A DNA stretch of 64,000 bases from Taenia hydatigena (GCA_036345935.2 JADWOT020000008.1:5621114-5685113), one strand, 5' to 3'. Counted from the first letter of the stretch, positions 47,992-59,284 are shown. Program-made: numbers and translations. The notes: generated by a model not told the origin, from the sequence alone.

Positions 47992-48230
47992 GTTTCCTTT
48001 ACAAAACCCGTCATTACCTTCCAGCAAAATAAATATTTGCCTATTCTCACATACTTCTGTGCATTCTACTACGTAGCATGCTCGACTGTTACGTACGCTT
48101 GGTCCACCTTCTTTTTTTTCTTATTCACGTCGGCGGAGTACAACGTCAACGACGGCTTGACGTAGCCTAGTACGGCAAAGGTTAGAGCAGCACAGTGCAG
48201 CACAGCGCAGCACAGAACACTATTTCTGCC
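47992..48230. repeat. tandem duplication, unit 2
   Basis: Second copy of the 257-bp unit. It is shorter in the middle and carries an expansion of a cagcacag/cagcacagcg motif near its end (48,187-48,215), where unit 1 has a single cagcacagaac. Confidence 0.88.
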
Positions 48231-49746
48231 ACTTTAGCCTTAAAGCAACTCAGCCACTCACAGGGATATGCACGAGAACAAACCGGGCACCTCCAAAGCC
48301 ATTTAACGGCAAGCCTTCTGTCACAACCTAGGTCCTCCTTTGCGTCTTTCAGTCCGAGCTGCATCGACACTCACCATACAAGACAATAACCTAAAACGTT
48401 AATACGCGCAAGTCCTCCTTCAGAGTTGCTGGCTCTCAAAGCCTTGCCAATGGATCTCTTCTCACTTCATCCTGCCCTATGCGATAAACCTTGTTAAAAT
48501 TATGTAGCAGCTTACATATAGCACGTTACTCGCACAAAACAGTTTTAATTTGTTACACAACTACCATTAACCTCCTTCCTGCTTGTAGCAATTCGTGTCA
48601 TCGACTAACTATCCAATCAGTACTACTGTAGTGCTGGTGAGAGCACGTCTCCATCCGCGCCACTTGACAGCGCACTATTCGCGTCCTTCTGCATGAACAA
48701 TTAAATAGGCTACGATTCCTTTTTAAGGAACCTGGATTCGCAGTCTAAATGAAATTTTGGGTGGATTTTGTTTGAGCTATCCAGGACTCCGTTTTACCAG
48801 CAAAGGTTGATGCGAATTCGTGCTGCTTTTACAGATCATTTACCTCCATCGCGCTTATTGCGTGTAAGAACTAAGAGTGTTACTCCCCTCGACCTTATAG
48901 CATAGTCCTTCTCTGGCTCTTGAATGCTGGATCCCCGATCAATTCATTTAACGGCATAAAAGTTGATGATGAAGCATTGACAAACCAAAAATGAGAATTC
49001 GACTTGGCATGCGATTCGTTTCTGCCTAGTCAACCAGCATAAAGAAGACTGCAAAACGTGTAGAGATCCAATCACTGCTCTACTCTCCCATCGCAAACCC
49101 AAAACACAATGTTCATTCGTATGTGAATAAATAGGATCTTCGATGCATGGCTGTCCAGCGATGACCACCAAGATCGGTATAACAGAGGTCGCTCGGCACC
49201 TAGCTTGCAGGTCGCTCAAATTGGTAAAAGGGGTTGAAAATCAGCATTTGATCAAATGCCAGCAGATTTTGTCAGGTCCATGCTGACTGCTGACTGGCCT
49301 GTCTTAAATCATGGTCCAGATCGTCATTGGCGAGTATCGGTAATCACTTGAGACGATGCTCAAACGATGAAAGCAGAAGACCAATCTATGGAGGCAGTCA
49401 GTGTTGTTAAAAGAAAAAAGCCTTTGCAATAATTTTTAGTATAATCTCCGGTCATAAAATCGCAAAATTAGGCTTTTCTCATGTTATGATTTTCCACAAA
49501 CAATAGCTGTGCATCTAGGTACGAAAGGCTCCTCATCAACACATAAGTGTTTATTACAGCCAAACGGGACGCTACCATCAACACACAAAATTAAAGTTGA
49601 AAACTGTCACATTAATTAGAGGCCAAACGTAGCTAACCGATTTCGTGAGCCTGAGTAAGCTGCTAATTGATGAAGCAGTCGCTTTGCCTTTCCATAAGGG
49701 AGCCTCTTCCTGCACACCGACGCAGCAAATGGAGATCCACAATAAG
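48231..49746. other. unassigned stretch
   Basis: A minus-strand frame at 48,370-48,182 contains RCPVCSRAYPC, the start of a C2H2-like pattern, but no His pair follows. No gene is called. Confidence 0.3.
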
Positions 49747-50760
49747 TCACTTGTTATGCTCCATTGTAAACGAAGTATCCTCCACTTCATGCTGCTTCAG
49801 CTTGAAACACACCGATTTGTCAACATCAACAGTCTGTTTCTCATTGGAGCCATTGGATGATTGGAGGAGGTGAGGACTGATGTCATTCAGTCCAATACAC
49901 ACCGGATCCTTGCAATTTGGTGACACTGGCACAAAACGACGCATGCCATGCTTGTCATGAGTGCCTCGAGGATGTCTGCTAATCGGTGGCATGTTCCTAT
50001 CGGATACAGCCGCTAGTGGCATGGGATTGTTGTAGTGGAGGCCATATTGCACCTTAGCTGCTGAAGTTTTCAACATGGAAGATTGGTACGTTGTTTTCAT
50101 TTTGCAAGTCATCACTTCCTTCTAGTTGGCGTTTTTGAAGAATTCAAGAAGCTTTACACCATCAATGTCTACACGATTGTTGTAATTGTGTGCGAAGCAA
50201 GCCTTGAGGAATTTGCGGAGAAGTGCGGGCACTTTTGGCAAGCGGCCAGTCATGAAACGACACGTGCGAAACCATCCTGAGCAGTGGCGTGACCGTACAT
50301 GACAGAGGCGGCGAGAATGTCCAGGCTCCAGACGTCGGTCCTCGTGGTGATTTCCACTCCTTTCTTCACTTCAGGTGCCATGCAGAAGGGTGTTCCAGTG
50401 AATTCTGTCTTCTTGGGCGGTCCCGCCCTTCCCGACATGTCGTATGAACGATCAAAGTCAGTAATGAAAATGTGACCCGAAACGGCAATAAGCACATTGG
50501 TGGGCTTGATGTCCAAGTGAACGATGTGCATGGCATAAAGATAATTCAGACCACAGATAATCTCTCAGCTGTAAAATCTTGTGCGCTTTTCACTGAGGAG
50601 TCCAACAGTTGAGATGAGATTCCGCAGGTCGAACCCGTTTCCCTTGTGCAGCACAAGGGCTGGAGCCCCGTGAATTAGTAAGCATTTAAAAAACGGTTAT
50701 TGCTCCTCCGCCCTATAGAGTCGCACGAGGATGTGATGTTCTCAAAGAGCGCACCGCACA
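49747..50760 (-). pseudogene. AGC-like protein kinase relic, copy 3 (longest)
   Basis: Reading minus from about 50,760: HPRATLYRAEE (helix C/strand 4), GAPALVLHKGNGFDLRNLIS (hinge and helix D), then TGA at 50,567-50,565 before EIICGLNYL. IVHLDIKPTNVLI is the catalytic loop (HRD is HLD) and ITDFDRSYDMSG follows (DFG is DFD). EFTGTPFCMAPEV is the activation loop and TDVWSLDILAASVMYGH helix F. After a frameshift near 50,240: LLRKFLKACF, GVKLLEFFKNAN, a TAG (50,124-50,122) at the Trp position of the AGC-tail entry, and a 120-residue C-terminal extension ending at 49,747. Order and motifs identify a divergent AGC Ser/Thr kinase, a class that regulates growth and signalling when active. Two stops and a frameshift argue it is dead. 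Confidence 0.75.
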
Positions 50761-51159
50761 GCAGATCTGTTTTGCAAGTGGAAGCGCTTCAATGCACAAG
50801 TCATAGCTGTCGTGGTCACGTCTCGTTTTTGAGTGTAGACTACCTCATAGACAAGAGAATAGGACCCGTGAGAAATAAACTTCACCACACCAAACTCACT
50901 AGCCTCCATGCCCTTTATCCGCGCAACGCTGACTCGTCTGTCAATCGACTGACCTCAGAGGCTGCACAACTGCTAAATGTACATCTAGCGTAAGCCAATC
51001 TGATTTGACTTAGCTTTCTATTCGGTCGTCGCGTTTGATTTTCATCCACGCCGGTGCGCCAACAATAATGGTATCATAGGAATGATAATGAGGTGTTCAG
51101 CACTACACATGCCTTATTAGTCCGCCATTTTAAAAAGGACGGTAATTAAACGTCAAGCC

Positions 51160-51350
51160 TCAATTCTTTGCAGCACTAACTTAGCTATAGCTTTAAGAGC
51201 TCTAAAGAGATATTTAAGCTGGGATTTACAGTTGGTTCGTTTTATTGTGCTGGGGTTATTTTGGAGTCCTGTTAACTGCGTAAACAGGTACCCTGGCTGG
51301 AATAGGAGATACCGTGATTCCCTTGATGCAATTCAGGGGCAGATGATGAC
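51160..51350. repeat. duplicated flank of the kinase locus, copy 2
   Basis: Matches 29,400-29,590 in the same orientation and lies on the 5' side of the minus-strand kinase relic, as there. Confidence 0.6.
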
Positions 51351-51437
51351 CTGCCAGACCGCCCGCAACTACAGTCAGCTTGTGCATCTCATATCCTTTG
51401 CCGTCGTCAAATTTACTTCATTAATAGGAATCTGCAA

Positions 51438-51953
51438 CTTACCAAAATGTGTCAAATGTGCCACCATTTCCTTGCCTAAGCATTTGGTGCTCCATGCATA
51501 AAAGGATGCGCAAATTGCGTGTTGGGTGTCGGCAGCAGTCAATTTGCTTGGCGTCAGCCGACGTTCTGTTTCAAAAGGAATGAGCAGCACTTATTGCAGA
51601 CTATAAGTGAACGTATTTGTGGTGTCGTTTGCGCCACATCAGGCGAGTATTCCGCAAAGCCTGTAACTTGTGATGGAACTCATATAGGACTGACCGACAC
51701 ATTGATTCAATTTATCTTCTTGCGGAATCAGTTACGCCTATCTTCTCCTCACTTATTGGACCAGGATAGGTTTCACCATGTTCATTTTGAATTCCGAGTT
51801 GTGATTTCACGGTCTAGGTATTCTAATGCGTCCATGTCACGAAAGGTGGATCAGCAATGTTATGCCACCACATATATTGAAGTGGAATGTCCAGAAATCG
51901 AACGACCGAGTAGCTGTGACCATGTGAGGTGTGTTTATTTGCGGAAGAGATGA
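51438..51953. other. overlapping exon candidates on opposite strands
   Basis: Minus: an exon from about 51,564 (after TTTTGAAACAG) to a good donor, TTTTG/GTAAGT, near 51,438, reading RRLTPSKLTAADTQHAICAS then FYAWSTKCLGKEMVAHLTHF. Plus: a 144-codon frame at 51,519-51,953 without convincing start or domain, containing a CDGTHIGL motif. The minus exon has the better borders; its family is unknown, and it could belong 5' to the kinase relic. Neither is certain. Confidence 0.3.
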
Positions 51954-52925
51954 ATACGTGGACATTTTATGTTTTGCTGGCTACGACCTGCTACGATCCC
52001 AATAAACCTAGAAATGTTACACTGGTGGTAGACGGTGCATGCCAGGTCGTTAGCATGACCTGACAACAGCCGGCATACATTCGCATTCGCCATATTTGCT
52101 CTTTAAACTTTGTGTTAAATCATAGTCTAATGTAAAACAGACCGGTAGTATTGACGTCAACAAAATAACCCTAAATTATGCATAAAATGGGAAGGGAAGG
52201 TGGAGTAAAGACAAAAAGAAATGGTAGAACTTTAAATAATTTGTACTTTTCAATAAGTTTAGGTCAAGTGGAAAGTTTAACAGCGATTCTCATGCTCACA
52301 ACCCATCAGAAGCTTAAGCTTTTCCTAATGAGGTGCATAGATAGCAAAAGCTATCACTAACAGATACATTTAGTTCGTGCCCTCTGTCGATTCAGCTATA
52401 AAGTACCTTTAATTCCTGCAGTTTAGTCTTGGAAATCGTTACACGAGCTTGCCGATAGCTTCTCCCGACATCTTTATCTTACCTCTTCCAGCTTTGCTCA
52501 GCTCATTTCATCGCACTTCATCATGACCGTTCATTTTTCGGAAGGATGTTCCGTGTGTTCTTGCAACAACCCCTTCCATGGAGCATTGTCACTGCGCAAG
52601 AGAGATTGACTAAAGAGATTCGACCGCATGCAGTTATTGTTTAAGAACACTAGCCGATGAGTCTTCTGGCCGGCCTCCATCCTAACAGACACTGACTGAT
52701 TGCGAACTTAAGCTAAAATAGAACAATTTTAATGTAATTTTGAACCTGCTTCTATCATTTTTCTTTGCAGAAAAGCAATTATTTATTACTGTTTTAAAAG
52801 TGCTCTACTGCCTAAATAAAAGCAGAATGTTTCAAAACGAAAATGTCACCTAAGTAATGTATGATGGATCAACTACCGCCTATTACTTCATGGCTCACTG
52901 CTCCATCTGTCCAACCAGCAAGGCA
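51905..52925. repeat. segmental tandem duplication, unit 1
   Basis: Collinear with 53,430-54,570. Shared blocks: gtagctgtgaccatgtgagg / gtagctgcgaccatgtgagg followed by tggacatt and atgtttt; a block at 52,440-52,710 matching 54,050-54,320 (ctcagctcatttcatcgcac / ttagctcatcttatcgcacc); and atgatggatcaactaccgcc / atgatagatcatctgcggcc. The copies have diverged with indels. Confidence 0.68.
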
Positions 52926-53257
52926 AGTGCAAACTTGATTTGCTCCAAGCAAGCTTACACCTTCGTATTCAAGATTTTTCGTGCTACTTGTTACCAGTAG
53001 AATCTTCTTATGCCCCACTCGAAGCCTCTAATCCGTGCACGTGCTCAGGGGCATTCATTCGCTCTAAATCAACATCCCCGCACGGCAGCTTTGATCTCCT
53101 TCATTTGTTGTGTTCCGCAGCCCCAACAGCCACATCCGGAAATCGGTAAAGGAAGAGTAAATGCGAATGCACCCGCTAATGCTTTAACAATATGTATTTT
53201 GCGTTCATCCTTTATTGTCTAGACACTCGTCACTGTGTATTATGCAAAATGTCGTTT

Positions 53258-53385
53258 ACCTGCATTGATCCAAGTCTACAATAAGCACATTGCCGTGTTT
53301 AAAGGTTAAGTGAACTAAGCGCATAGCGTAGATCTCCTTCCCTTTCACCAGGTCGGCATAGGTTACAGCCAGAGCTATATTGGCA
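53258..53385 (-). pseudogene. AGC-like protein kinase scrap, copy 4
   Basis: The minus strand reads NIALAVTYADLVKGKEIYAM, then RLVHLTFKHGNVLIVD. This matches the helix E and catalytic-loop region of the other copies (YAMHIVHLDIKPTNVLI). The catalytic Asp is replaced by Thr and no further kinase motif follows, so this copy is a remnant. It sits just before unit 2 of the segmental duplication, as copy 3 sits before unit 1, so it was probably carried along in that duplication. Confidence 0.5.
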
Positions 53386-53429
53386 GCGTTAACCCACTAG
53401 ATCCGTCCCATATGATTGCTCAGATGATA

Positions 53430-54570
53430 CATGAATGGGTAGCTGCGACCATGTGAGGAGTGTTGAAGAGACAACTGTGTGGACATTTAATGTTTTACTG
53501 ACTGCGACGTGTTATAAGTCCGGATGCACTGAGCGCGTCTCATTGGCGTGTGCAGTAAATGTTAGGCTGCTAAAAGGAGCTGACAACTCATTCAGATATG
53601 ACGAATTTGCTTCAAAAGCTTGTGCTACAGAGAAGTTAGACGAGCCTAATATGAAGCAGACCAGCAAGCTTCACGTAAAAACAACAGCTCTGATTTACAC
53701 ATAAAACGTGGTGGAACGTGATGGAAGGTTCAAATACTTAGTAAGTCTTAGAAAGCTAAAGCACATGAACAGTTTAAAAGCGAACTGCATGCTTTCAGTC
53801 TATAAGCCCATCTTCTTGAATGCTTGGGCTTACCTATTATAATACGCAGAAGCCTCGAATGCACAGAGATCACCAACAGATGTCATCTTTAATCTTATCC
53901 AAGACCAGTACTGTGTGGGAGCCTAAAAACCAGCTCTTTAAAGACAAACATCTTCAACAGAACGTTGTAAGGCATTGCCGTAATTTATGACCCCTGGCGA
54001 TCCGATTTCGATGTTCTTTTTTATTTTCTGTAGCCTGTAGTTTGGTTGTGACAATGTGACACACCAACCTGTCAATAGTCTCTCTCGACGTCTCTTTCCA
54101 ACCTCTTACAGCCCAGCTTAGCTCATCTTATCGCACCTCATCAAGGCCGTTCACTCCCAGAGGGATATTTAGTGTGCACGCACAAAACCCCTTTCAAGAT
54201 GCAATATCCCTACTCAGAAGACATAAACTGCAGCAAATCGGCTGTGTGCCTTAATTGTGCTAAAACACCAGCCGGTGACCATTCTAAATGACCTTCACCT
54301 GACTTGACGCTGGTTAGTCACATGGAGGCGTCCAAAATGCACTAATTTCTGCTGCGAATTTTGAATGAGAGAATAAGACTACCGTCCTATTCACGTCTCT
54401 CTCCTTTCTCTCTCATATTTTTCCCAAAGGAGCTCTCTTGCCTTAGTGTTCTAAAAGCGTTCTTTCACGCGTGTGACAGTAGACCGTTGCCGTAACGTAA
54501 AGGCCCTCAAACAATGAATGATAGATCATCTGCGGCCTATCCCTTGACGATTCTCAGCTACATCCATCCA
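53430..54570. repeat. segmental tandem duplication, unit 2
   Basis: Second copy of 51,905-52,925, offset by about 1.5-1.6 kb. It also contains an 89-codon plus-strand frame (53,435-53,704) beginning with the shared SCDHVR reading. No family is recognised. Confidence 0.68.
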
Positions 54571-54861
54571 ACAGGCGAGTATCCACTTGACCTGCACCAG
54601 ATAAGTGTAAACCTTCATTACGGAAACATTGATATCACCGGCTCCAACCCAACAGTGTGTGCAAAGAGCGGACATTGCAGCAGTAGGCACCAGTAAGTGT
54701 TGCCACATCTAGGGATGAGAGATTTGAGGAACCGCATCCTGCCCCAACTTTGATAAGTGTCGGTGTGCAACCTCTCCCACCTTTATGCATACCCTACCAC
54801 CTGCCATCATAATTCGTTAAGCGGAACTCGGAAAAAAATTGAAAAGGGCAAATAAAATAGG

Positions 54862-55104
54862 CTAACTTATCGTTTTGTGTGGCAAACATGTGCTTCCACT
54901 TGAACCGCGCAGATAATATAAAATCCTTCTGACAACTAACACAAATTGCCTCCACCTGCTGTGAGAGTTTTCGCCATTTTGATGCGCCGCGTTGCCAAAT
55001 TCGTCCCTCTTTGGCGTCTGCTGATCCATGGTCGCCCGCTGTGATGGATGCATTTGAGACGTTGTGGCTCTCCCCTCTTCCTGCCATGGTTTATTCTCTT
55101 TAAT
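54862..55104 (-). CDS. candidate terminal exon, polar unknown protein
   Basis: A strong minus-strand acceptor (TTTCTTTTTTTTAG) ends at 55,105. From 55,104 one frame is open for 80 codons to TAG at 54,862, while another frame stops at once. The product starts IKENKPWQEEGRATTSQMHP and continues with RATMDQQTPKRDEFGNAAHQ and HSRWRQFVLVVRRILYYLRG. A competing frame opens at an internal ATG (MAGRGESHN). GTGGAG at about 54,959 could serve as an internal donor. Gln/Asn/Arg-rich polar sequence with one hydrophobic patch; no domain recognised. Confidence 0.38.
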   Translation of the reverse strand: MKENKPWQEEGRATTSQMHPSQRATMDQQTPKRDEFGNAAHQNGENSHSRWRQFVLVVRRILYYLRGSSGSTCLPHKTIS

Positions 55105-56152
55105 CTAAAAAAAAGAAAGGAAGTAGAGAAGCCATGGTGGAAGAAAGTGATTGATTATGGTGAAGAGAGTTGGTAGGTGGGTAAGTGAGGCAACTCAAGC
55201 AAATTGTGGAGCTGAAATCAAATAGGACATCAACCAGCCATCAAACGAGCAACCATAGGAGATTTTACTTAACCCAGGATGGATCTGTTGATTTGCTTGA
55301 CTAGAAGAACAAGTTTAAAGCAGTGAATGGGATAAATGTGCCTTTGCACCCACATACCCTCAAGCACCCTTGTCATCGGTTGGTGTTTGAGATGCCCCAC
55401 CGTCAGGTTGATGGTAAATATTTCCCATTGATTTGAGCGTTTATTTTCTTGTTCCTTTGGTCCTCTGCCTTTCGTGAATGCAAGCAGCATGGTGGGGTCA
55501 CTCGACCGAAAAAATAAAGACATTGGAGTGGGTTTGGAGTTTTCTACGTGATCCATTTCTTCAAGTGCATCATCTCGCCCATTCTCATTCTAAAAATAGC
55601 TCTCTCAGTTCTCCAACAGTTTATGCATGGATAGCTATGAGAACAAATTACATGCGGAACCCCTTCCAAATAGTCTACGCCTTCAGGCAATCATCAAGTC
55701 AGTTGCATATGTTCCCCAACGAGGACAAGACGCAGCTGTGGGGAAGTGTTTTGCTTTAGTTATCTCCGTTTTGACTTCTTATCTACTTCTAGTCCATCTT
55801 ACGTGTCACCATAGGATCGCCTACCTAGTGCTTATTCCCAATACTTCTGGCAACTGAGCCTTGAAGAAATGGAAGTAAATGACAACCTTCACCGGACTGA
55901 TTGATTAGTCGTGACCTAAATGTGGACGTGTGGCAAAATGTCATGCGACATGCACTCAGGACCCTTCTCTAAGTACCTGTAAATTTTTCACTTCCTTTTT
56001 ACAGCCTCATTCTGCAGGAGCACTGACGCATTAGTTGGTTTAAATGGCTCATTGTTGTGTAAACAAATCGGAGAGAAGTATAGGGATAAACCTGTTCTAC
56101 AAGACAATTCACTCAGGAAACCTATTTGGGTGGGTTGAAAAAGCTCGTGTTG
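55105..56152. other. unassigned stretch
   Basis: Contains overlapping frames at 55,269-55,556 (-) and 55,478-55,857 (+) without domain motifs. The right end leads into the membrane-protein gene; no TATA box seen. Confidence 0.3.
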
Positions 56153-56501
56153 ATGATATATAAAATGCTGCTACTGCTGTTCAACCATCTGTGGTACTCA
56201 AATGCGGATCTGATTGTTATAGTTGGTGTTGGAGTCCTACTTTACCAAGTGAGTGAATGTGTTTTCTTGTCAGAGAAAGCGTGAACGCGAGATCACATCC
56301 GTTGGGAAATTAGCCTGCTTTAAAAGTGTTTGTCCTGTGACGCATTCCTCTGTTTTGCATATGCTACAATAGCTTCACTTCTTAAATGTGCGCTAATAGA
56401 CTTCTCTGGTGTGTGTGTGTGTTCATTGTCTTTTGCAACAGTGTGAGCAGGCGGATGGGTGGGATGCTATTCGTTGGCGTGGCTTTAAGTGGTTGCGTTG
56501 A
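56153..56501 (+). CDS. small single-pass membrane protein, two exons
   Basis: Exon 1, 56,153-56,248 (ATG then 32 codons), ends CAA/GTGAGT. Exon 2, 56,442-56,501, starts after TCTTTTGCAACAG and gives 19 codons and TGA. Both junction sides are phase 0, so the joined frame encodes 51 residues: MIYKMLLLLFNHLWYSNADL, then a hydrophobic IVIVGVGVLLYQ, then CEQADGWDAIRWRGFKWLR. It has a membrane segment followed by a Trp/Arg-rich tail. The frame is open upstream of the ATG to about 56,090, so a longer N-terminus or an upstream exon is possible. The 193-bp intron holds a (GT)n run before its polypyrimidine tract. I recognise no family; short tail-anchored or complex subunit proteins look like this. 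Confidence 0.45.
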
Positions 56502-57745
56502 TGGTAGTGATAGCCGTAAGTGAGCATATAGAACACATAAGAAGGGATGTTTTACTATACTGTGTGACGGCAGTCCTTGGTGTGTAGTTCGATTGACTAG
56601 TGTAAGCTGTCACGCTGCTTGTGAGGTCCTGTAGGTAGAAGGTGGATCAGTACGCAGCACTTTCATCGTCTGGCAGGTGGATCTTCTTCTTTACTACCTT
56701 CCTTCCCTGCATCGCTCACAACTCGTCAATGACCGCGTTTTTATAGTATTTTCATATAGAATAACACTGCCATCTTGTTGATTAAGTGGCAGAGCGCTAT
56801 ATTAACAAAATGAATGCAAACGGATGCCTTCCTACCCCTCTTCTTCACCCTCGACCTCTTTTTGTGATCTTGGTCTATCTGCAGCCCCTGCCACTCTAGC
56901 CAATGTGCAATCGAATATTCTATTTGACGTCAACTCCTACTGAGCGTTGATTCAGTAGCAATAGCATTCCAGTCGAAGAAACTGTTAGCAGGCAGGCCTA
57001 ACATGGGATAAGGGAGTTGCAATAGCAACCGTCCTCCTTCTCCTCATCCTGAATCCTTTTTGTTGGCACACTAACGGAGCATGCACACTACTATTTACCA
57101 CTGTAAGGACTTTGTTGCTTGGAACACACGCTGTTCGTAACTTGAATCCTTGCATTCCTGTAGTGGGGGTTGTGCTGATGATAGTTTGAGAAGACATGCA
57201 TACATGCATACGGTTTCATGTCATTGATCTCGAAAGTAGGGGAGCACTAAATAACTCACAGCAAGAAGCAGGGTTTCATCAACTTTTTAGACTTCACTAC
57301 ATAAGTAACGACTTTGCGATGACATCAGCACTCAAAATCCATCCAAATTACGTGTTGAGATGCGTAGCCAAATTATTTTACGAGATTGAGCTAAGTATTG
57401 CATAAACAATACGCATGATATTTAGTTTACCAAGGCAAAGTATTTTTAAACCTTTTGTTCATTTCCTACATCCATTGCCTGGAACCCTGTCCAACAGGGG
57501 TCCATCATAATGCCATTTACCCCCTGCAATATTTTTATCCTCTGCCCAGTGCTTAACATTGCGTTACTTGGCCTCTCGAATGACCACCAACACAATCCGA
57601 GGGTTCCATTATTGCGTCGTAATGTGTGGCATGGTAGTGCTCTGTCTGACATGACCACCTGTTTTGGTTTCGGTCGCACAGAGGTGGTCGTGCAGTACTT
57701 TGTTTGTACTGCCGATCTCTGGTCGGGGTCACAGAGGTGGCCATT
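56502..57745. other. unassigned stretch
   Basis: Frames at 56,985-57,209 (-) and 57,196-57,405 (+) have no motif. A cagaggtgg repeat appears near 57,680 and 57,731. No gene supported. Confidence 0.3.
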
Positions 57746-58015
57746 TTGCCTTAGCTACGTAGGCTAGCCGCTGGGCCATGCCAGCGGCCTATTTCACTCT
57801 GCCCGTTGATTATGCACATTCTACCCTAGTATTCTGCCTTCTTTTGCTTTCGAGAGAGCCTCGGAACGCTACAGGTTGTATTGCTTTAGTTACTTGAACT
57901 GGCCTCCGGGCCATGCCGGCAGCTCCATCCCCTGTCTATTGATTATATATTCTGCCCTAGCATTTTTTGCATTTTCGTCTTCAAAATGATCTCGAGACGC
58001 TCCATTTCAACTCTT
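57746..58015. repeat. tandem duplication, 135-bp period
   Basis: Two units, 57,746-57,880 and 57,881-58,015. Paired landmarks: ttgccttagctac / ttgctttagttac, gggccatgccagc / gggccatgccggc, ttgattat, tctaccctagtatt / tctgccctagcatt, and a gagacgctcc-like end. Diverged direct repeat, no coding evidence. Confidence 0.75.
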
Positions 58016-58737
58016 AGTGTTTATGCGCTTTCAGGAGCTTTTACGTTTTCCATGTAAGCCTGACTTTGCGCTTTGGATTGTGTGTTTACTTACTTTGCCT
58101 AAATCTTGCTGTTATGTGACAAACTTACTCACTTTTAGAGCATTCAATAGCGCAATTTTTTAAGTATTCTACTAGTGTACCCCTATTTGATACAACTTAC
58201 ATTAACAACTTTATTCTTTCCCTTTTTTATATTCCTTCTTGAGATTCGTTAATCGTGTGGCGGCTTTGCGGAGGCTGTGCCGATTGCTTGCGTGAGTACC
58301 AGGATCTGTTAAAAGGTCATGTAAAAACTATCGGAATAAATCAGTGTTACACTAAATCACAAACAAAGCATGCTGTAATGTTGTTGTTATGGTTGGATTT
58401 TATTTAAACTTGTTTACAAACCTCAAACTTGACAATAGTAAAGAATGCAAAAAAATGTCAAAATAAGCGCAAAACTGTTATTTAAATCGCAATAATATGA
58501 GTATAAGACTCTTGTAATGCTGTTTTATTGCGTTTTTAAATCTAGGATATGTTGCTGGTTTTCTAACTTGCGTTTACCAAGTAGCTCATTTTGTTCGCAT
58601 TTTTACTTTTAAAATTTGCATTTAAAGCAAAAAAGTATGTGTTTTTAGTAATTCTTGACTTGCTATAATTGCACAAAAATTAGAAGTTTATTTGCTTTAT
58701 TGGACAGAACTAAACCAATCAGCTAGGTTTGTGCGCG

Positions 58738-58950
58738 ATGTACGTAAGTGGTGTTCGTTTTGGTGGCCATTATTTTCGGTTGATGGACTTTAATTTGCTC
58801 GAAAAGTTGGAAACCTGGTAAGTATTTGCTGTATTTTTATTAGTTTTGGTTTTCTAATGTGTTATCGGCTCCTTTTCGTGCCGATTGGCTTCCTTTGTAC
58901 GCCTACTTGTTATTAGTAAACGCGTTTTGTTTTGCAGCCGCAAGGTATAG
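58738..58950 (+). CDS. two-exon mini-gene with polyA signal
   Basis: Exon 1, 58,738-58,817: ATG and 26 codons plus two bases, reading MYVSGVRFGGHYFRLMDFNL and LEKLET, then CTG/GTAAGT. Exon 2 begins at 58,938 after TTTTGTTTTGCAG and completes Cys-Arg-Lys-Val and TAG (58,948-58,950). AATAAA follows at 58,984-58,989. Intron 120 bp, both borders consensus. The 30-residue product would be very short; alternatively AAG/GTATAG in exon 2 is used as a donor, and the in-phase frame beginning LTPKSLFYEEWRHYEAI near 59,189 continues the protein. No family recognised. Confidence 0.38.
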
Positions 58951-59239
58951 TCACGCTCATTTTTACTGTGCAATACTTTGGGTAATAAATTGAGACTCGT
59001 TTGACAATTTGCCAATCAGTTTGTTTCCCAATCATTGTGGACTTTGATTAATGAATCGTAGTTTAGTTGAAAAGAGTTTCACCTTTACCATGCGCTTGGC
59101 ACCTACTCATTGTTTTGCTAATAAGTATTCATCACATGTCTCATTGTTCACTTGCTTCATTTGTGTATTTGCTCGGTTAAAACTGAAGTTGACGCCAAAA
59201 TCTTTGTTTTACGAAGAATGGAGGCACTATGAGGCAATA

Positions 59240-59284
59240 ATGGACGCGAATCTCGCCTTAGCTATCGCTTACCACGTTCCTCAG
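59240..59284 (+). CDS. candidate exon ending at CTCAG/GTAAGA
   Basis: The frame MDANLALAIAYHVPQ ends exactly at a consensus donor (CCTCAG/GTAAGA). The same frame is open upstream (EEWRHYEAIMDANL) to at least 59,189, so the exon may begin there rather than at this ATG. The next AG after a good pyrimidine tract (59,329) would bring an in-frame TAG after one codon. No family recognised. It may link with the mini-gene at 58.7 kb. Confidence 0.32.

Noticed and set aside
48182..48370. C2H2 zinc finger
   Set aside because: Only the Cys pair (CPVC) is present; the His pair and spacing are missing.
51640..51720. CDGTHIGL as a DDE/KDZ-type transposase motif
   Set aside because: A single short match; neither further catalytic residues nor terminal repeats were found.
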